From contig KB906767.1 in NCBI GenBank assembly GCA_000381625.1, positions 562,729 to 626,728 of the forward strand: a stretch of DNA of 64,000 bases, read 5' to 3'. Source of the stretch: Bryobacterales bacterium KBS 96. GTDB lineage: Bacteria > Acidobacteriota > Terriglobia > Bryobacterales > Bryobacteraceae. The notes below the pieces were generated by a model, which had not been told where the DNA came from, did no database searches, and saw nothing but the letters and a program-made list of their open reading frames with translations. The position numbers and the translations under genes are program-made. Each line of letters begins with the position of its first letter. Within the stretch, counting starts at the first letter, position 1. Below are positions 36,385 through 46,107 of the stretch, in pieces.

Positions 36385-39300
36385 ATGAATTTCAAACGTG
36401 TTATGAGGACAGCTGCGGCTTTCGTTCTCGGCACAATTTTTTGCGTCGCTTTAAATGCGCAGACAGGTACAATTTCCGGCACGATTCTGGACCCGTCGGG
36501 ATCCGGCGTGCCGGAAGCGAGCGTAACGATAAAGAACCTGGGGACCGCCGCCGTCCGCACCGCAGCGACCGACGTGTCGGGCGCTTATGCAATTCCGAAT
36601 GTGCTCGTGGGTCATTATGACATTACTATTGAAAAGCAGGGATTTACAAGCCTCCGATTCCCGAATGTCGAGTTGACTGTCGCGCAGAACCTGACGGTGA
36701 ACGGCAGCATGGCGTTGGGAGCGGTGTCAGAGCAGGTCGAAGTGGCCGGATCGTCGGTTCCGACCATCGACCTCGAAAGCGCACAGATCAGCAATATTGT
36801 CGATCAGAAGCGTATCCTTAATTTGCCGTTACTCACACGCGACCCGTATTCGCTCGTTTTGCTGTCGCCAGGAACTCAGCAGACCACCAGCAGTTTGGGC
36901 GGTTTTTCGGTGAACGGCCAGCGTGAACGCAACAATAACTTCCTTTTGGACGGAGTGGACAACAACGATGCTTCCGTGCCGGGCATCCCGGGAGGAGTTG
37001 CAGGCATCAATCCGGATTCAACGCAGGAATTTCGGGTGATTACCAATAATTTCCTACCCGAATACGGCCGCAATACCGGCGCCATTGTGGATATTGTTAC
37101 TCGAAGCGGAACGAACGCATTTCATGGCTCAGGCTACGAATTCAATCGGGTGAATGCCATGGCCGCACGCGACTACTTTAATCCGTCGCCGGACCAGCAG
37201 GATCCCTTCGTGCGCAATGACTTCGGATTTTCGCTTGGTGGACCGGTTAAAAAGAACCAGACATTCTTTTTTGTGGATTCGGAGTGGCAGCGCTACCGCA
37301 CGACGCTCACCGAATCAACGGTTGTTCCGACAGCCGCCTTCAAAACCGGTATTTTTGACTACAACGGCCAGTCAATCAATCTCGCCGATCCTGGTTCGCC
37401 GAACAATGTTCAAGGTTTGACTCTGGACCCGGCTATGCAGAAGGTCCTATCGGCGTATCCGAACCCGAATGGACCGGCAGTTGACGACCTTCGGGCGCTT
37501 TACTATTTTCCGAGCGCATCTCGCCAGAACACAAACGGCACGACATTCCGTTTGGATCACCGCTTCAACGACAAATACAGCCTATTCGGGCGGTATGTTT
37601 ACAATGGCTTTAGCGATCCGGACCCATTCCACGACGAGGCGCTGCCGGGCATCGGCGCGACGGCCTCGTACGACCAAAGCCACAGCATTGCGCTCAATTT
37701 CATCGCCGCGTTCCGACCGAATCTGATCAATGAATTCCGTGCCGGGTTAAACCGGGCAGACGCCACATTTGCTTGCGCCCACAGCCAGGTTGACCAGTAC
37801 AGCACTCCGGACCCATTCGGATTCGGCACTGATTACTCCTTCAATACGTCGACCGGGGTTCCGACAATCGCCAACTTCGGATGTTCGGGACTAGGTGACA
37901 GCAATTCGCAATTCCGCCGCGCCGGAACATGGCACTATGTGGACAATTTGTCGTGGGTTCACGGCCAGCACAATATTAAAGTAGGTGGCGAATTCCGGTA
38001 TGTGTTCGAGAACGGATACGATGCGTTTGGCTCCCGCCCAACTGTCGATTTTACGCCGTATGGGAACTTCGGCGTGCCGGTTGTTACGTGTGCAAACGGC
38101 TGTGATGACGACGAGATCTTGCAGACGATGGCGGCAGGCCTGCTGGGCTTCGTAGGCATCCAGGGGCAGAGCCAGTTTTTCGATACGCAAGGTCAACGCA
38201 CTCCAACAAATTTCAGCCGCTACGTGCAGCACGAGTATGGAGCGTTTTTCCAGGACCAGTGGAAGCTTCGCCCAAATTTGACCTTGCAATTAGGGTTGCG
38301 GTATCAGTTCGATGGAGTTCCATTCGAGAGAGATGGACAAATCTCTAACCTTTTCGCAAATCCTGCCGGTCCCGCGCCCCTTACATTTTCGGCTGTCGGC
38401 CCCGGCACGGGTCAGGAATTGTATTACAACGATCCATTCAATTTCGAGCCGCGCTTCGGCCTGGCATGGGATCCGTTCAACAGCGGCAAGACCTCCATCC
38501 GCGTCGGCTACGGAATGTTCCACGACCGTATCTTCGGGAACCTTTTCACGAATCTGAAAACGAACCCTCCATTTGTTGGCTCGTTCCAAAACTATCTGCC
38601 GCCGGAAACCGTAAATACTCTCCCGCCGCCGGCAACGCTGCCCGCGCCGTCGGCAACTGTGGTGGATGGCGATTACAACGCCTCCACCAGCATCCTCGAT
38701 CAATACCTGAAAACTCCGTACGTCCAGTCCTGGAATATCGGAATCCAGCGGCAGTTGGGCAACAGCATGACTGTCGAAGTGAATTACGTCGGGTCCGGTT
38801 CGCACCGGCTCATACGATCCGTGGACGGCAACCCGCCGCAGCCCTCGCTGGTAAATTATTACCTTTCACAAGGCTATTCGCCGAGCGATCTCTCGGGCGG
38901 ACTCTTGCGATACGGGCCGTTAGCCGGCTTGCCTCAGGTTACGGGCAACCTGGCCTTGCTTGAACCGGTCGTTATGAAATCCATCGGCAATGCAACATAT
39001 AACGGCCTACAGACCGTCTTCACGAAGCAAATGAGTAACGGCATCCAGTTCCAAGCGGCGTATACGTGGTCTCATACCATCGACGACGCGCCCGACCCGC
39101 TTGCCGCCACGTTTGCGAACCGCAACATCGCGCGAAACTCGTTCGATCTGCACGAAGAACGCGGCAGTTCAGATTACGATCTGAGGCACCGCCTGGTGCT
39201 CAACTACATGCTTGAATTGCCGTTTGGACCCGGCCATGCCCGCCTGAATCACGGCCTCGCCGGCCGCGTGCTCGGTGGATGGGAACTCAATGGCATCTCC

Positions 39301-39750
39301 ACCTTCCAGAGCGGCCGCCCTTTCGACATATTTAGTTCCCGCGACGCTGAGCACACCGCGCTCAGCAGCCGTCCGGACCTGGTCGGCGATCCCTCCATCC
39401 CGGCGGGTTCACCGAAAACGCAGACAGGTCCTCCGGCCTCGGCGTTTGCGCCCGCTCCGTACGGAAGCCCGGGGTCCGTTGGGCGAAACACCTTTACCGG
39501 ACCGACCTACTACAACACCGATGTAGACCTGGTGAAGCGCTTTGCGATAACCGAGCGCATCAATCTACAGTTCCGCGCGGAGGTTTACAACATCTTTAAC
39601 CAGATACAATTTGAGCAGCCCGGAACAAGCAGTTCCGGCAATACAATCGAAAGCGCCGGGACATTTGGCCAGTCGCTGTCGGAGCTCACTCGGGCGGATG
39701 GAACCACCGCCGCTCGGCAAATCCAGCTTGCGTTAAAACTCGTGTTTTAG
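36385..39750 (+). CDS. Oar-type outer-membrane receptor with carboxypeptidase-regulatory-like domain
   Basis: This 1121-residue outer-membrane protein has a signal peptide (AAAFVLGTIFCVALNA). A carboxypeptidase-regulatory-like/SusD-type beta-sandwich (~30-115; TGTISGTILDPSG) is followed by a TonB-plug-like region (FSVNGQRERNNNFLLDGVDNND, about 175-195) and a long C-terminal 22-strand-type barrel ending in LALKLVF. Such Oar-like proteins are greatly expanded in Acidobacteriota and are thought to bind or import large carbohydrates or proteins through TonB. No partner SusD is adjacent. It converges on the TolC-like gene. Confidence 0.85.
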   Translation: MNFKRVMRTAAAFVLGTIFCVALNAQTGTISGTILDPSGSGVPEASVTIKNLGTAAVRTAATDVSGAYAIPNVLVGHYDITIEKQGFTSLRFPNVELTVAQNLTVNGSMALGAVSEQVEVAGSSVPTIDLESAQISNIVDQKRILNLPLLTRDPYSLVLLSPGTQQTTSSLGGFSVNGQRERNNNFLLDGVDNNDASVPGIPGGVAGINPDSTQEFRVITNNFLPEYGRNTGAIVDIVTRSGTNAFHGSGYEFNRVNAMAARDYFNPSPDQQDPFVRNDFGFSLGGPVKKNQTFFFVDSEWQRYRTTLTESTVVPTAAFKTGIFDYNGQSINLADPGSPNNVQGLTLDPAMQKVLSAYPNPNGPAVDDLRALYYFPSASRQNTNGTTFRLDHRFNDKYSLFGRYVYNGFSDPDPFHDEALPGIGATASYDQSHSIALNFIAAFRPNLINEFRAGLNRADATFACAHSQVDQYSTPDPFGFGTDYSFNTSTGVPTIANFGCSGLGDSNSQFRRAGTWHYVDNLSWVHGQHNIKVGGEFRYVFENGYDAFGSRPTVDFTPYGNFGVPVVTCANGCDDDEILQTMAAGLLGFVGIQGQSQFFDTQGQRTPTNFSRYVQHEYGAFFQDQWKLRPNLTLQLGLRYQFDGVPFERDGQISNLFANPAGPAPLTFSAVGPGTGQELYYNDPFNFEPRFGLAWDPFNSGKTSIRVGYGMFHDRIFGNLFTNLKTNPPFVGSFQNYLPPETVNTLPPPATLPAPSATVVDGDYNASTSILDQYLKTPYVQSWNIGIQRQLGNSMTVEVNYVGSGSHRLIRSVDGNPPQPSLVNYYLSQGYSPSDLSGGLLRYGPLAGLPQVTGNLALLEPVVMKSIGNATYNGLQTVFTKQMSNGIQFQAAYTWSHTIDDAPDPLAATFANRNIARNSFDLHEERGSSDYDLRHRLVLNYMLELPFGPGHARLNHGLAGRVLGGWELNGISTFQSGRPFDIFSSRDAEHTALSSRPDLVGDPSIPAGSPKTQTGPPASAFAPAPYGSPGSVGRNTFTGPTYYNTDVDLVKRFAITERINLQFRAEVYNIFNQIQFEQPGTSSSGNTIESAGTFGQSLSELTRADGTTAARQIQLALKLVF

Positions 39751-39765
39751 AGTTAACTTGACACT

Positions 39766-39873
39766 GAGCCGCCTTGCGCCAGCAAGCGTGTTCGGACAAT
39801 CGAACAACCCGCGCACGAGCGGCGGCTCCGTTTCCAGATTGCCTTCACTCGGAGCCGCCTTGCGTTATCGAGC
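39766..39873. repeat. short inverted repeat family 1, two copies of the GAGCCGCCTTGCG unit
   Basis: GAGCCGCCTTGCG(C/T) occurs at 39766-39779 and again at 39852-39865. Between them GGCGGCTCCG (39821-39830) is the exact reverse complement of CGGAGCCGCC (39850-39859), giving a 10-base stem with a 19-base loop. A closely related unit lies at 61757-61817. The location between converging genes fits a repetitive extragenic palindrome, possibly with terminator activity. Confidence 0.6.
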
Positions 39874-39896
39874 ACGTTGTATTCGTCGCTCTAAAT

Positions 39897-41294
39897 TCAC
39901 TCCACACCGCCGGCGGCCCCCGGAAGGTTCAGGTTCGTCGATGAACTCCCAGTGAGTGGCGGCATCTCCAACCCGCCCGAAAGCGTGAAGTTCTGTAGCG
40001 CGATAACTCTACTCCATAGATCTTTCAGCACGTTGACATAGGCAACCTGGAGTTGAAACAGCGTGCGTTGCGAAACGATTACCTGCGGATACGCCGACGC
40101 CATATTTCTGTATTTTTCAAGGTAAAGCCGGTAAGCGCGCGTAGCGCGTGGAATCATCTCGTCCTTATAGCGTTGCGCTTCCATTCGATCGGTCAAATAC
40201 ATCTGAATCAAAGACTGCGCCGATTTATTCACCGATAACCGAACTCTGCTCACTTCCGCTTCGGCCTGCTCCACTCCGGCACGGGCCGCCGCCACATTGC
40301 CCTGGTTCCGATTGAAGATTGGAATGCTGACGCCGGCGGAGGCAAACGCCTGCACGCCCACGGATCGCGGCCCCGCTTCATGAATCGGCTCATAATTCTG
40401 CTCGACCCCAGCTCGAATCTGGAGGTCGGGAATCGGTTCTCGCCGCGCGCTCTTCAATTCAGCCTGAGCGCTTGCAATTCCCTGCTCCGCGCGTTTTACG
40501 GACGGAGCTTCGCGAAGAAGTGACTCCCGGATGGCGTTCGCATCAATTTGCGGTGGATTGGTGAGATCTCCGGTAAGCGGCGAAACTGTCAGGTCGGGCT
40601 TTCCCACCAAAGCCGCAAGACCCTGAAATTCCTGCATGAATTTCCGCTGCGCCGCAACGTAATCCACGCCGGCCTGCTCGGCTTCTACTTCCGCCTGAAG
40701 AATGTCCGGCGCGTCCGCCTGGCCGACATTACCTAATTGGCGCGCGGTATGCACGGCATCGCTGGCGATCGACAGCAGATTCTTTCTTAGCTTCACGATT
40801 TCCTGTGCAGCCAACGCGGCATAAAATGCTTCGCCGACATCTGCGGCGAGTCGGGATTTTTGCTCGGCTACGCCGATTTCGGCTTCCTTCCGCTGCTGCT
40901 CGAATACCTGCCGCCGGAGCCCAAGCTTTCCGCCAAGTACGAACGTTTGTTGGACAAAAGCGCCTTGCTCGCCGCCCCCATAGGCCCCGCCTCGTATCTG
41001 CTCGCCCTGATAGCCGATGGACGGGTTTGGCGGCAGACCCGCTTGCCGCGCCTGCCCGGCGGATCGTTGCACCATTGCTTCGGCCTGCCGCAGCGTCGGA
41101 TTGTTCGCGGCAGCAGCCTGCTCAAAGTCGGCGAGCTTCATAGCGGGCCGGGACATCACATCCTTCAGCAAATCCAGCGCGAGTTCATTAGGAATTGCGC
41201 CTTCATGGGCGTGCTGCTCCTGTGAATGGCCCGGTCGCGGCGCAATCGCCAGCACCATCCAAATAATGAGCGCGCTTTGTATTGTTTTCTTCAT
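39897..41294 (-). CDS. TolC-family outer-membrane efflux protein
   Basis: A 465-residue outer-membrane efflux protein with a signal peptide (SALIIWMVLAIAPRPGHS). Two TolC/OEP repeat regions are visible: the first begins NPTLRQAEAMVQRSAGQARQA, and the second has ASAGVSIPIFNRNQGNVAAARAGVEQAEAEV, the signature 'P-I-F-N-x-G' turn. It is a trimeric channel of tripartite exporters. The neighbouring Tat-exported multicopper oxidase suggests a heavy-metal (CusC/CzcC-like) role, but no RND pump or adaptor is encoded in the window. The ATG at 41294 follows GAGG. Confidence 0.8.
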   Translation of the reverse strand: MKKTIQSALIIWMVLAIAPRPGHSQEQHAHEGAIPNELALDLLKDVMSRPAMKLADFEQAAAANNPTLRQAEAMVQRSAGQARQAGLPPNPSIGYQGEQIRGGAYGGGEQGAFVQQTFVLGGKLGLRRQVFEQQRKEAEIGVAEQKSRLAADVGEAFYAALAAQEIVKLRKNLLSIASDAVHTARQLGNVGQADAPDILQAEVEAEQAGVDYVAAQRKFMQEFQGLAALVGKPDLTVSPLTGDLTNPPQIDANAIRESLLREAPSVKRAEQGIASAQAELKSARREPIPDLQIRAGVEQNYEPIHEAGPRSVGVQAFASAGVSIPIFNRNQGNVAAARAGVEQAEAEVSRVRLSVNKSAQSLIQMYLTDRMEAQRYKDEMIPRATRAYRLYLEKYRNMASAYPQVIVSQRTLFQLQVAYVNVLKDLWSRVIALQNFTLSGGLEMPPLTGSSSTNLNLPGAAGGVE

Positions 41295-41311
41295 TTGCGT
41301 TATACCTCGCG

Positions 41312-42769
41312 CTATCTCAGGTGATCGTGCATTCCGCCCATCGACGAGCGGGCTTGCCGGACTCTCTCCATAACCTCGTCGTATCTATCGGGCTGCAGCA
41401 CACGAACAAACGTCATCATGCCCTGCATGAAGCCGCTCCAACCGGGACGCAATCCGTAATTTTCGGGTTTGTCGACCATCTGGTCCATCGCCATCATCGG
41501 CCCCTCCATGTAGGCATCTTGTGGAAATCCGGGAACGCTATTTGCGTCCTTGCTGACGCTGGCGCTCATGTCCATGTGGCCGTGTTGCATTGGCCCTGTT
41601 CCACTCATCGGCGGCATGCCGTGCATGGAGTGTCCCGCGCCCTGGTCGCCGGCCACCGGCGTGTTGGCCACCATATGATCCGAAGTCGAGCCAACGCCCA
41701 GACCGCGGCCCAGCGCCGGCCCGTAGTCCTCCCCCGCCGGAGCGCCCGGTGTTCCATTCAGCATGCCCATGCCGATATTCATGTCCCCGCCTGCCGGCAT
41801 TCCGGAACCCAGGCGCGACATTGGGCCCGCAATGGACGACATCTGGTTCATCATGTGGTGCGGTAAATGGCAGTGAATCATCCAATCGCCCGGATTGTTC
41901 GCAACAAACTCAATGTCTCTTGCCTGCGCCACTCCAACCAGTTCGGTATTTCCCGGCTGCCAGGCCACCGGGGGAATCCGGCCGCCTTCCGTGCCCGTGA
42001 CATAGAACGTATGTCCGTGCATGTGCATCGGGTGATGGTCCATACCAAGGTTGATCATGCGTATGCGGACACGATCGCCGAGGCGTACGATCAACGGCGT
42101 GATGGCCGGCCCGGATTTCCCGTTGATGACGAGCCAGTTGAACTCCATGTTCATCGTGTTTGGCACGGTGCTATTCGGCAGGACGGCGTATTCCTGCAGC
42201 AGGAGCACAAAATCCTTGTCGACTCGCGGTGAATCCGGAACCTTGGGATGCATGATGAACGCGCCGAGCATCCCCATCATTTCCTGCATCGCCATGTGCG
42301 AGTGATAGAAAAAGGTCCCCGCCTGATGCAATGTAAATTCGTAGACGAAGCGGCCTCCGGGCAGAATCGGATCCTGGCTGATGCCGGGGCCGCCGTCCAT
42401 GCTGTGTGGAATTTCAAATCCATGCCAGTGCATGGAAGTCGGTTCCGGCAGGTGGTTGTCGACGACGATCCGCACGCGATCGCCCTGGGTGATTTGAATG
42501 GTCGGTCCCGGCGCGCTGCCGTTATAACCCCAGAGGTCCACCGTTTTGTTCGGTACAAGCTGCCGCTTTACCGGTTCAGCAATCAAATGGAAAACCTTGA
42601 TACCGTTATCGAGCGTGAACGCTAGATTCTCGAGATCGGGGCTTTGGACGGCCACCGGCGGTCCGGGTGGAGCACTTATAGTAGGCCGCGCCGAGGTCCC
42701 ACGCGTTGCCGAAAGCAAACCAGCTCCCAAACCAAAAGCATTCTGAAAAAATTTACGACGAGCCTTCAT
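41312..42769 (-). CDS. multicopper oxidase, Tat-exported, Met-rich tail
   Basis: A 485-residue multicopper oxidase of the CopA/CumA-like group. The twin-arginine signal RRKFF lies at residues 4-8, followed by a hydrophobic stretch. The four copper blocks are HWHGFEIPH (~120), FYHSHMAMQ, HHPMHMHGHTF and GDWMIHCHLPHHMMNQM, where HCHxxxHxxxxM provides the type 1 Cu ligands. About 150 residues beyond the last block are rich in Met, Gly and His (HGMPPMSGTGPMQHGHMDM), which likely binds extra Cu(I). It probably oxidises periplasmic Cu(I) or another metal. The ATG at 42769 fits the Tat signal; the reading frame is open to 42901. Confidence 0.88.
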   Translation of the reverse strand: MKARRKFFQNAFGLGAGLLSATRGTSARPTISAPPGPPVAVQSPDLENLAFTLDNGIKVFHLIAEPVKRQLVPNKTVDLWGYNGSAPGPTIQITQGDRVRIVVDNHLPEPTSMHWHGFEIPHSMDGGPGISQDPILPGGRFVYEFTLHQAGTFFYHSHMAMQEMMGMLGAFIMHPKVPDSPRVDKDFVLLLQEYAVLPNSTVPNTMNMEFNWLVINGKSGPAITPLIVRLGDRVRIRMINLGMDHHPMHMHGHTFYVTGTEGGRIPPVAWQPGNTELVGVAQARDIEFVANNPGDWMIHCHLPHHMMNQMSSIAGPMSRLGSGMPAGGDMNIGMGMLNGTPGAPAGEDYGPALGRGLGVGSTSDHMVANTPVAGDQGAGHSMHGMPPMSGTGPMQHGHMDMSASVSKDANSVPGFPQDAYMEGPMMAMDQMVDKPENYGLRPGWSGFMQGMMTFVRVLQPDRYDEVMERVRQARSSMGGMHDHLR

Positions 42770-42871
42770 GATGTATTCGAATCCTTCTTGTTTCCGTAAG
42801 ACCCAGGCAGCAGAACCTGGTAACGATGGCTGACGCGTCCGGTTCCCGTCCCTACAAGAAATTCCTTCGTT

Positions 42872-42900
42872 TGTAGGTGCGCGGCATGCCTCGCCCGACA
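42872..42900. repeat. palindromic repeat family 2, copy 1
   Basis: The sequence TGTAGG-x-GCGCGGCATGCC-x-CGCCC is an imperfect palindrome around GCATGC. Related copies are at 50217-50245 and 58074-58099. It is located in the spacer between the multicopper oxidase and the His-rich protein. Confidence 0.55.
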
Positions 42901-42942
42901 TTGATGGGGCGCGAGCCTAAAGAAACGACAGATAAGAAGGAA

Positions 42943-43311
42943 TCAGATACGAAGGATGGAGAGTAACAGAAATAAGGATCTGCCGGGCGGCGAACCATGC
43001 CGCCGAATCGCCGAATACGTCCCTGCGTTTCGGCCAATCTCTAGCGCCGGAACACTCGCTTGCAGCGCCGGCGAACCTACCGTCAGATGTGCTCCGGAAG
43101 GAACCAAACTATCCGGAAGCGCCGTTACCGCCGGCTCGTGGGAATGCTGGTGACCGCACCCGGAATTCTTCTGTCCCGAATCGGACGCATGATGACAAGC
43201 CGCGTGGGCCGCGGCATTGAGATCCGACGAAAAGCAAGCGGCATCGCAATGCAGATTTGCGATTATGCCGATAACCGCAAACAGCACTACGATGTTCAGC
43301 CGGCGGCGCAT
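42943..43311 (-). CDS. small exported His/Cys-rich protein, probably metal binding
   Basis: A 122-residue protein starting at ATG 43311 with a signal peptide (LNIVVLFAVIGIIANLHCDA). The first half of the mature part is rich in His and Cys (HAACHHASDSGQKNSGCGHQHSHEP), suggesting Cu or Zn binding; the C-terminal half is Ser/Pro/Gly-rich and ends in FLLLLSILRI. No family is recognised. It lies between the nitrite reductase operon and the multicopper oxidase on the same strand, so it probably belongs to copper handling. The frame is open upstream to 43437. Confidence 0.5.
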   Translation of the reverse strand: MRRRLNIVVLFAVIGIIANLHCDAACFSSDLNAAAHAACHHASDSGQKNSGCGHQHSHEPAVTALPDSLVPSGAHLTVGSPALQASVPALEIGRNAGTYSAIRRHGSPPGRSLFLLLSILRI

Positions 43312-43366
43312 ATCTCTACTAGGAGTAGCACGGCCGGCCGGAAACTGCTCGACCGCTATCCGCAGG

Positions 43367-43708
43367 TCAGGCCGCCTGCGCGTTGGCGTCCAGATCGCTG
43401 ACGGCGAGCAGCACCAGCCCGTTCTCGACTCTGACATCGAAAGTGCGGACGTTCCGATGCTCCTCGTCGCACGGCTTTGTCACGCGTCCCGATTCCAGAC
43501 AAAAACGCCAATTGTGCAGCGGACACGTCACCGACGTTCCGGCCACGATACCGTCGGCAAGGGGGCCTCCTTTGTGCGGGCATCTATTTTCAATCGCCGC
43601 AAACCTGTCGCCCAGATTGAAAATCGCGACCGATACAGATCCAAGTTCCACCGTCCGGCCTTCCCGCTCGGGGATATTCGACGCTTTTGTAATTTGAATC
43701 CAGGTCAT
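43367..43708 (-). CDS. nirD: nitrite reductase (NAD(P)H) small subunit, Rieske protein
   Basis: A 113-residue Rieske-type ferredoxin. CPHKGG supplies the first Cys-x-His pair and CPLHNW the second Cys-x2-His pair, about 20 residues apart, which hold one [2Fe-2S] cluster. This is the NirD subunit that joins NirB in reducing nitrite to ammonium in the cytoplasm. The start overlaps the nirB stop by 4 bases (ATGA), so the two are translationally coupled. It is the last gene of the nitrate-assimilation operon. Confidence 0.9.
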   Translation of the reverse strand: MTWIQITKASNIPEREGRTVELGSVSVAIFNLGDRFAAIENRCPHKGGPLADGIVAGTSVTCPLHNWRFCLESGRVTKPCDEEHRNVRTFDVRVENGLVLLAVSDLDANAQAA

Positions 43709-46107
43709 GTGAGTAGAGTCTCCATCGGTTGAATTTGCACGAATTGCAAGGGAAGCGGCCTATGGCGTTCCGTCCAGGCATCGTAAGAGCGCTCCTTTGA
43801 CTTTTTCAATCTATCGAGCAATGCCTGTTTTGCTTCGAGCGCTGCGTAGACGGTCTCTTTGCGAACCTTTTCGATCCCCAAGCGCTCGACGAAATCGTAC
43901 GTGCGCTCGAGGTAGTTCGCATTTTCGCGATAGTACTGGAAAAAGATCATCGCGGCATCGATCGCTTCTTCCGTTGTTTGCACGGTTGCCAGAAGATCGG
44001 CCTTGCGAACGATCTTCCCGGCCGCGCCGCCGACAACCACCTGCCAACTCCCCTCCTGCCCAACCAGGCCGATATCTTTCACAGTCGCCTCGGCGCAATT
44101 GCGCGGGCAGCCAACGACGCCCATCTTGACCTTATGCGGCGTGAACAGGTTTTCCAGTCTTCGCTCCAGTTCAACTCCCGTCGCGATTGAATCCTGCGTG
44201 CCGAATCGGCAGAACTCGCTGCCGACGCACGTTTTCACCATCCGCACGCCCTTCGTGTACGCCTGGCCTGACGGCATTTGGAGATCGTCCCAGATCTTCG
44301 GAAGGTCGGACTTCTTCACACCGAGCAAATCGATGCGCTGGCTACCGGTCACTTTCACCAGGCGAACGTTGTACTTATCGGCGACATCCGCAATTCTCCG
44401 TAAGTCGTCCGGTGTCGTCACGCCGCCGCGCATCCGTGGAACCACGCTGAAGGAACCATCGTTTTGAATGTTCGCGTGAACACGATCGTTGATAAACCGT
44501 GCCGAGCGATCTTCTTTATGGCTGCCGCATGAATTGACATCGATCAGCCAGCTCAATGCCGGCTTACAGACCTCGCAGCCCTTACCGTCGCCATAGATAT
44601 CGAGCACTTCCTGAACGGAAGTAAGCTTCTGGCTGCGAATGATTTCCCGCAGTTGCGCCTGTGTAAACGGCACACATCCGCAGAGAACCTTTGGACCTCC
44701 GTCGCTGAAATCGGGGCAAACCGCTTTCAGAATGGCGCTGCATGCGCCCGCGCACGTGCCGCAGCCCGAAGACGCGCGTGTTCTCTCTTTTAGTTCGGCA
44801 AGAGAGGATATCCCATACGCGTGAACCGCCTCGACAATCTCTATCTTTGAAACTCCCATGCATCCGCAAACGGTTTCGTTATCTGGCATTGATGCGATGT
44901 CGAGCCCACCATCGGATGCCGGCGGAAACAGAAGATGCTGCCTCTTGGCGCCTAAATCTTCACCGCTACGTAACCACGCTTTGTACCGGCCTTCGTCGGA
45001 AGTATCTCCAACCAGAATCACGCCATGAAGCGCGTTATCTTTGACGAGAACCTTTTTGTAAATGCCAAGCGCCGGATCTTCATACCGCACCGCTTCGACT
45101 CCCGGCTCGTTCTCATCGACATGGCCAGCCGAGAATACATCGACGCCCATCACCTTCAGCCGTGTTGAAAGCGTCGCGCCAGGAAAGCCGGTGGTTTTGT
45201 TTCCGGTAATGCGCGCGGCCAGCACCTCCGCCTGTTCGTAGAGAGGCGCGACGAGCCCAAACGTTACGCCGCGATGCTCCGTGCATTCTCCTACCGCGTA
45301 GATGCTCGCATCGGACGTGCGCAGATAATCGTCGACAATGATGCCTTTGTTCACCTCCAGACCCGCGCTTTTTGCCAGAGCGGCATTCGGTTGAATTCCG
45401 GCCGCAATGACAACCATTTCAGCGGCAACCTCCTCGCCATCGGTAAACCGCAGCCCTTCCGCATGGCCGTTTCCAAGAATCGTATGAGTTTGCCGGTTCA
45501 GGATGACGCGAAGCCCCATCGCTTCCATGGCGCGTAAGACGCAAAAGCCGCCTGCCGCATCAAGCTGCCGGCTCATCAGGCTCTTCGAGCGGTGGATAAC
45601 AGTGACCTCGCAGCCGCGCATCTGCAATCCGCGCGCCGCCTCGAGTCCGAGCAGCCCTCCTCCAATGACTGCCGCTTTGAGTCCGGGAGCCGATCTGTCA
45701 ACCAGCATTCGGGCATCGTCAAGCGTTCGAAACACATACACGCCGTGTTTGTCGCTGCCTTCAATCGCAGGAATCAGCGGTTTGGCGCCGGTCGCAAAGA
45801 TCAGATTGTCGTAGGAAACAGTGGAACCGTCATTGCCGTGAACCATGTGATTCGCGCAATCCACACCGTCGATGCGAACCCCGAGGCGCAGGTCGATGTG
45901 GTTCCGGCGATACCAGTCGATGCCATTGAGCACGATTTCTTCAGCGTCTGCCTCTCCTGCCAGCACGGACGAAAGCAATATCCGGTTGTAATTGACGTGC
46001 GTCTCCTCGCCGAACACAGTGATATCGAACTCGTGGCCGTACTTCAGCATCTGTTCCAGACAGGCGATCCCGGCCATGCCATTCCCAATAACTACGAGCC
46101 GCTTCAT
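43705..46107 (-). CDS. nirB: nitrite reductase (NAD(P)H) large subunit
   Basis: An 800-residue siroheme nitrite reductase. An N-terminal FAD/NAD(P)H domain (GNGMAGIACLEQML at ~8-21; FATGAKPLIP near 105; GGGLLGLEAA near 155) is followed by a BFD-like [2Fe-2S] region (CGCMGVSKIEI and SGCGTCAG). The sulfite/nitrite reductase part carries TCVGSEFC and GCPRNC, the cysteines of the [4Fe-4S]-siroheme centre. It reduces nitrite with six electrons from NAD(P)H. It overlaps nasA and nirD by 4 bases each. No deletion or missing ligand is evident. Confidence 0.93.
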   Translation of the reverse strand: MKRLVVIGNGMAGIACLEQMLKYGHEFDITVFGEETHVNYNRILLSSVLAGEADAEEIVLNGIDWYRRNHIDLRLGVRIDGVDCANHMVHGNDGSTVSYDNLIFATGAKPLIPAIEGSDKHGVYVFRTLDDARMLVDRSAPGLKAAVIGGGLLGLEAARGLQMRGCEVTVIHRSKSLMSRQLDAAGGFCVLRAMEAMGLRVILNRQTHTILGNGHAEGLRFTDGEEVAAEMVVIAAGIQPNAALAKSAGLEVNKGIIVDDYLRTSDASIYAVGECTEHRGVTFGLVAPLYEQAEVLAARITGNKTTGFPGATLSTRLKVMGVDVFSAGHVDENEPGVEAVRYEDPALGIYKKVLVKDNALHGVILVGDTSDEGRYKAWLRSGEDLGAKRQHLLFPPASDGGLDIASMPDNETVCGCMGVSKIEIVEAVHAYGISSLAELKERTRASSGCGTCAGACSAILKAVCPDFSDGGPKVLCGCVPFTQAQLREIIRSQKLTSVQEVLDIYGDGKGCEVCKPALSWLIDVNSCGSHKEDRSARFINDRVHANIQNDGSFSVVPRMRGGVTTPDDLRRIADVADKYNVRLVKVTGSQRIDLLGVKKSDLPKIWDDLQMPSGQAYTKGVRMVKTCVGSEFCRFGTQDSIATGVELERRLENLFTPHKVKMGVVGCPRNCAEATVKDIGLVGQEGSWQVVVGGAAGKIVRKADLLATVQTTEEAIDAAMIFFQYYRENANYLERTYDFVERLGIEKVRKETVYAALEAKQALLDRLKKSKERSYDAWTERHRPLPLQFVQIQPMETLLT

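Noticed and set aside
36385-39750. A classical TonB siderophore receptor.
   Set aside because: The N-terminal carboxypeptidase-regulatory domain and overall pattern match Oar-type proteins, and no siderophore genes are adjacent.
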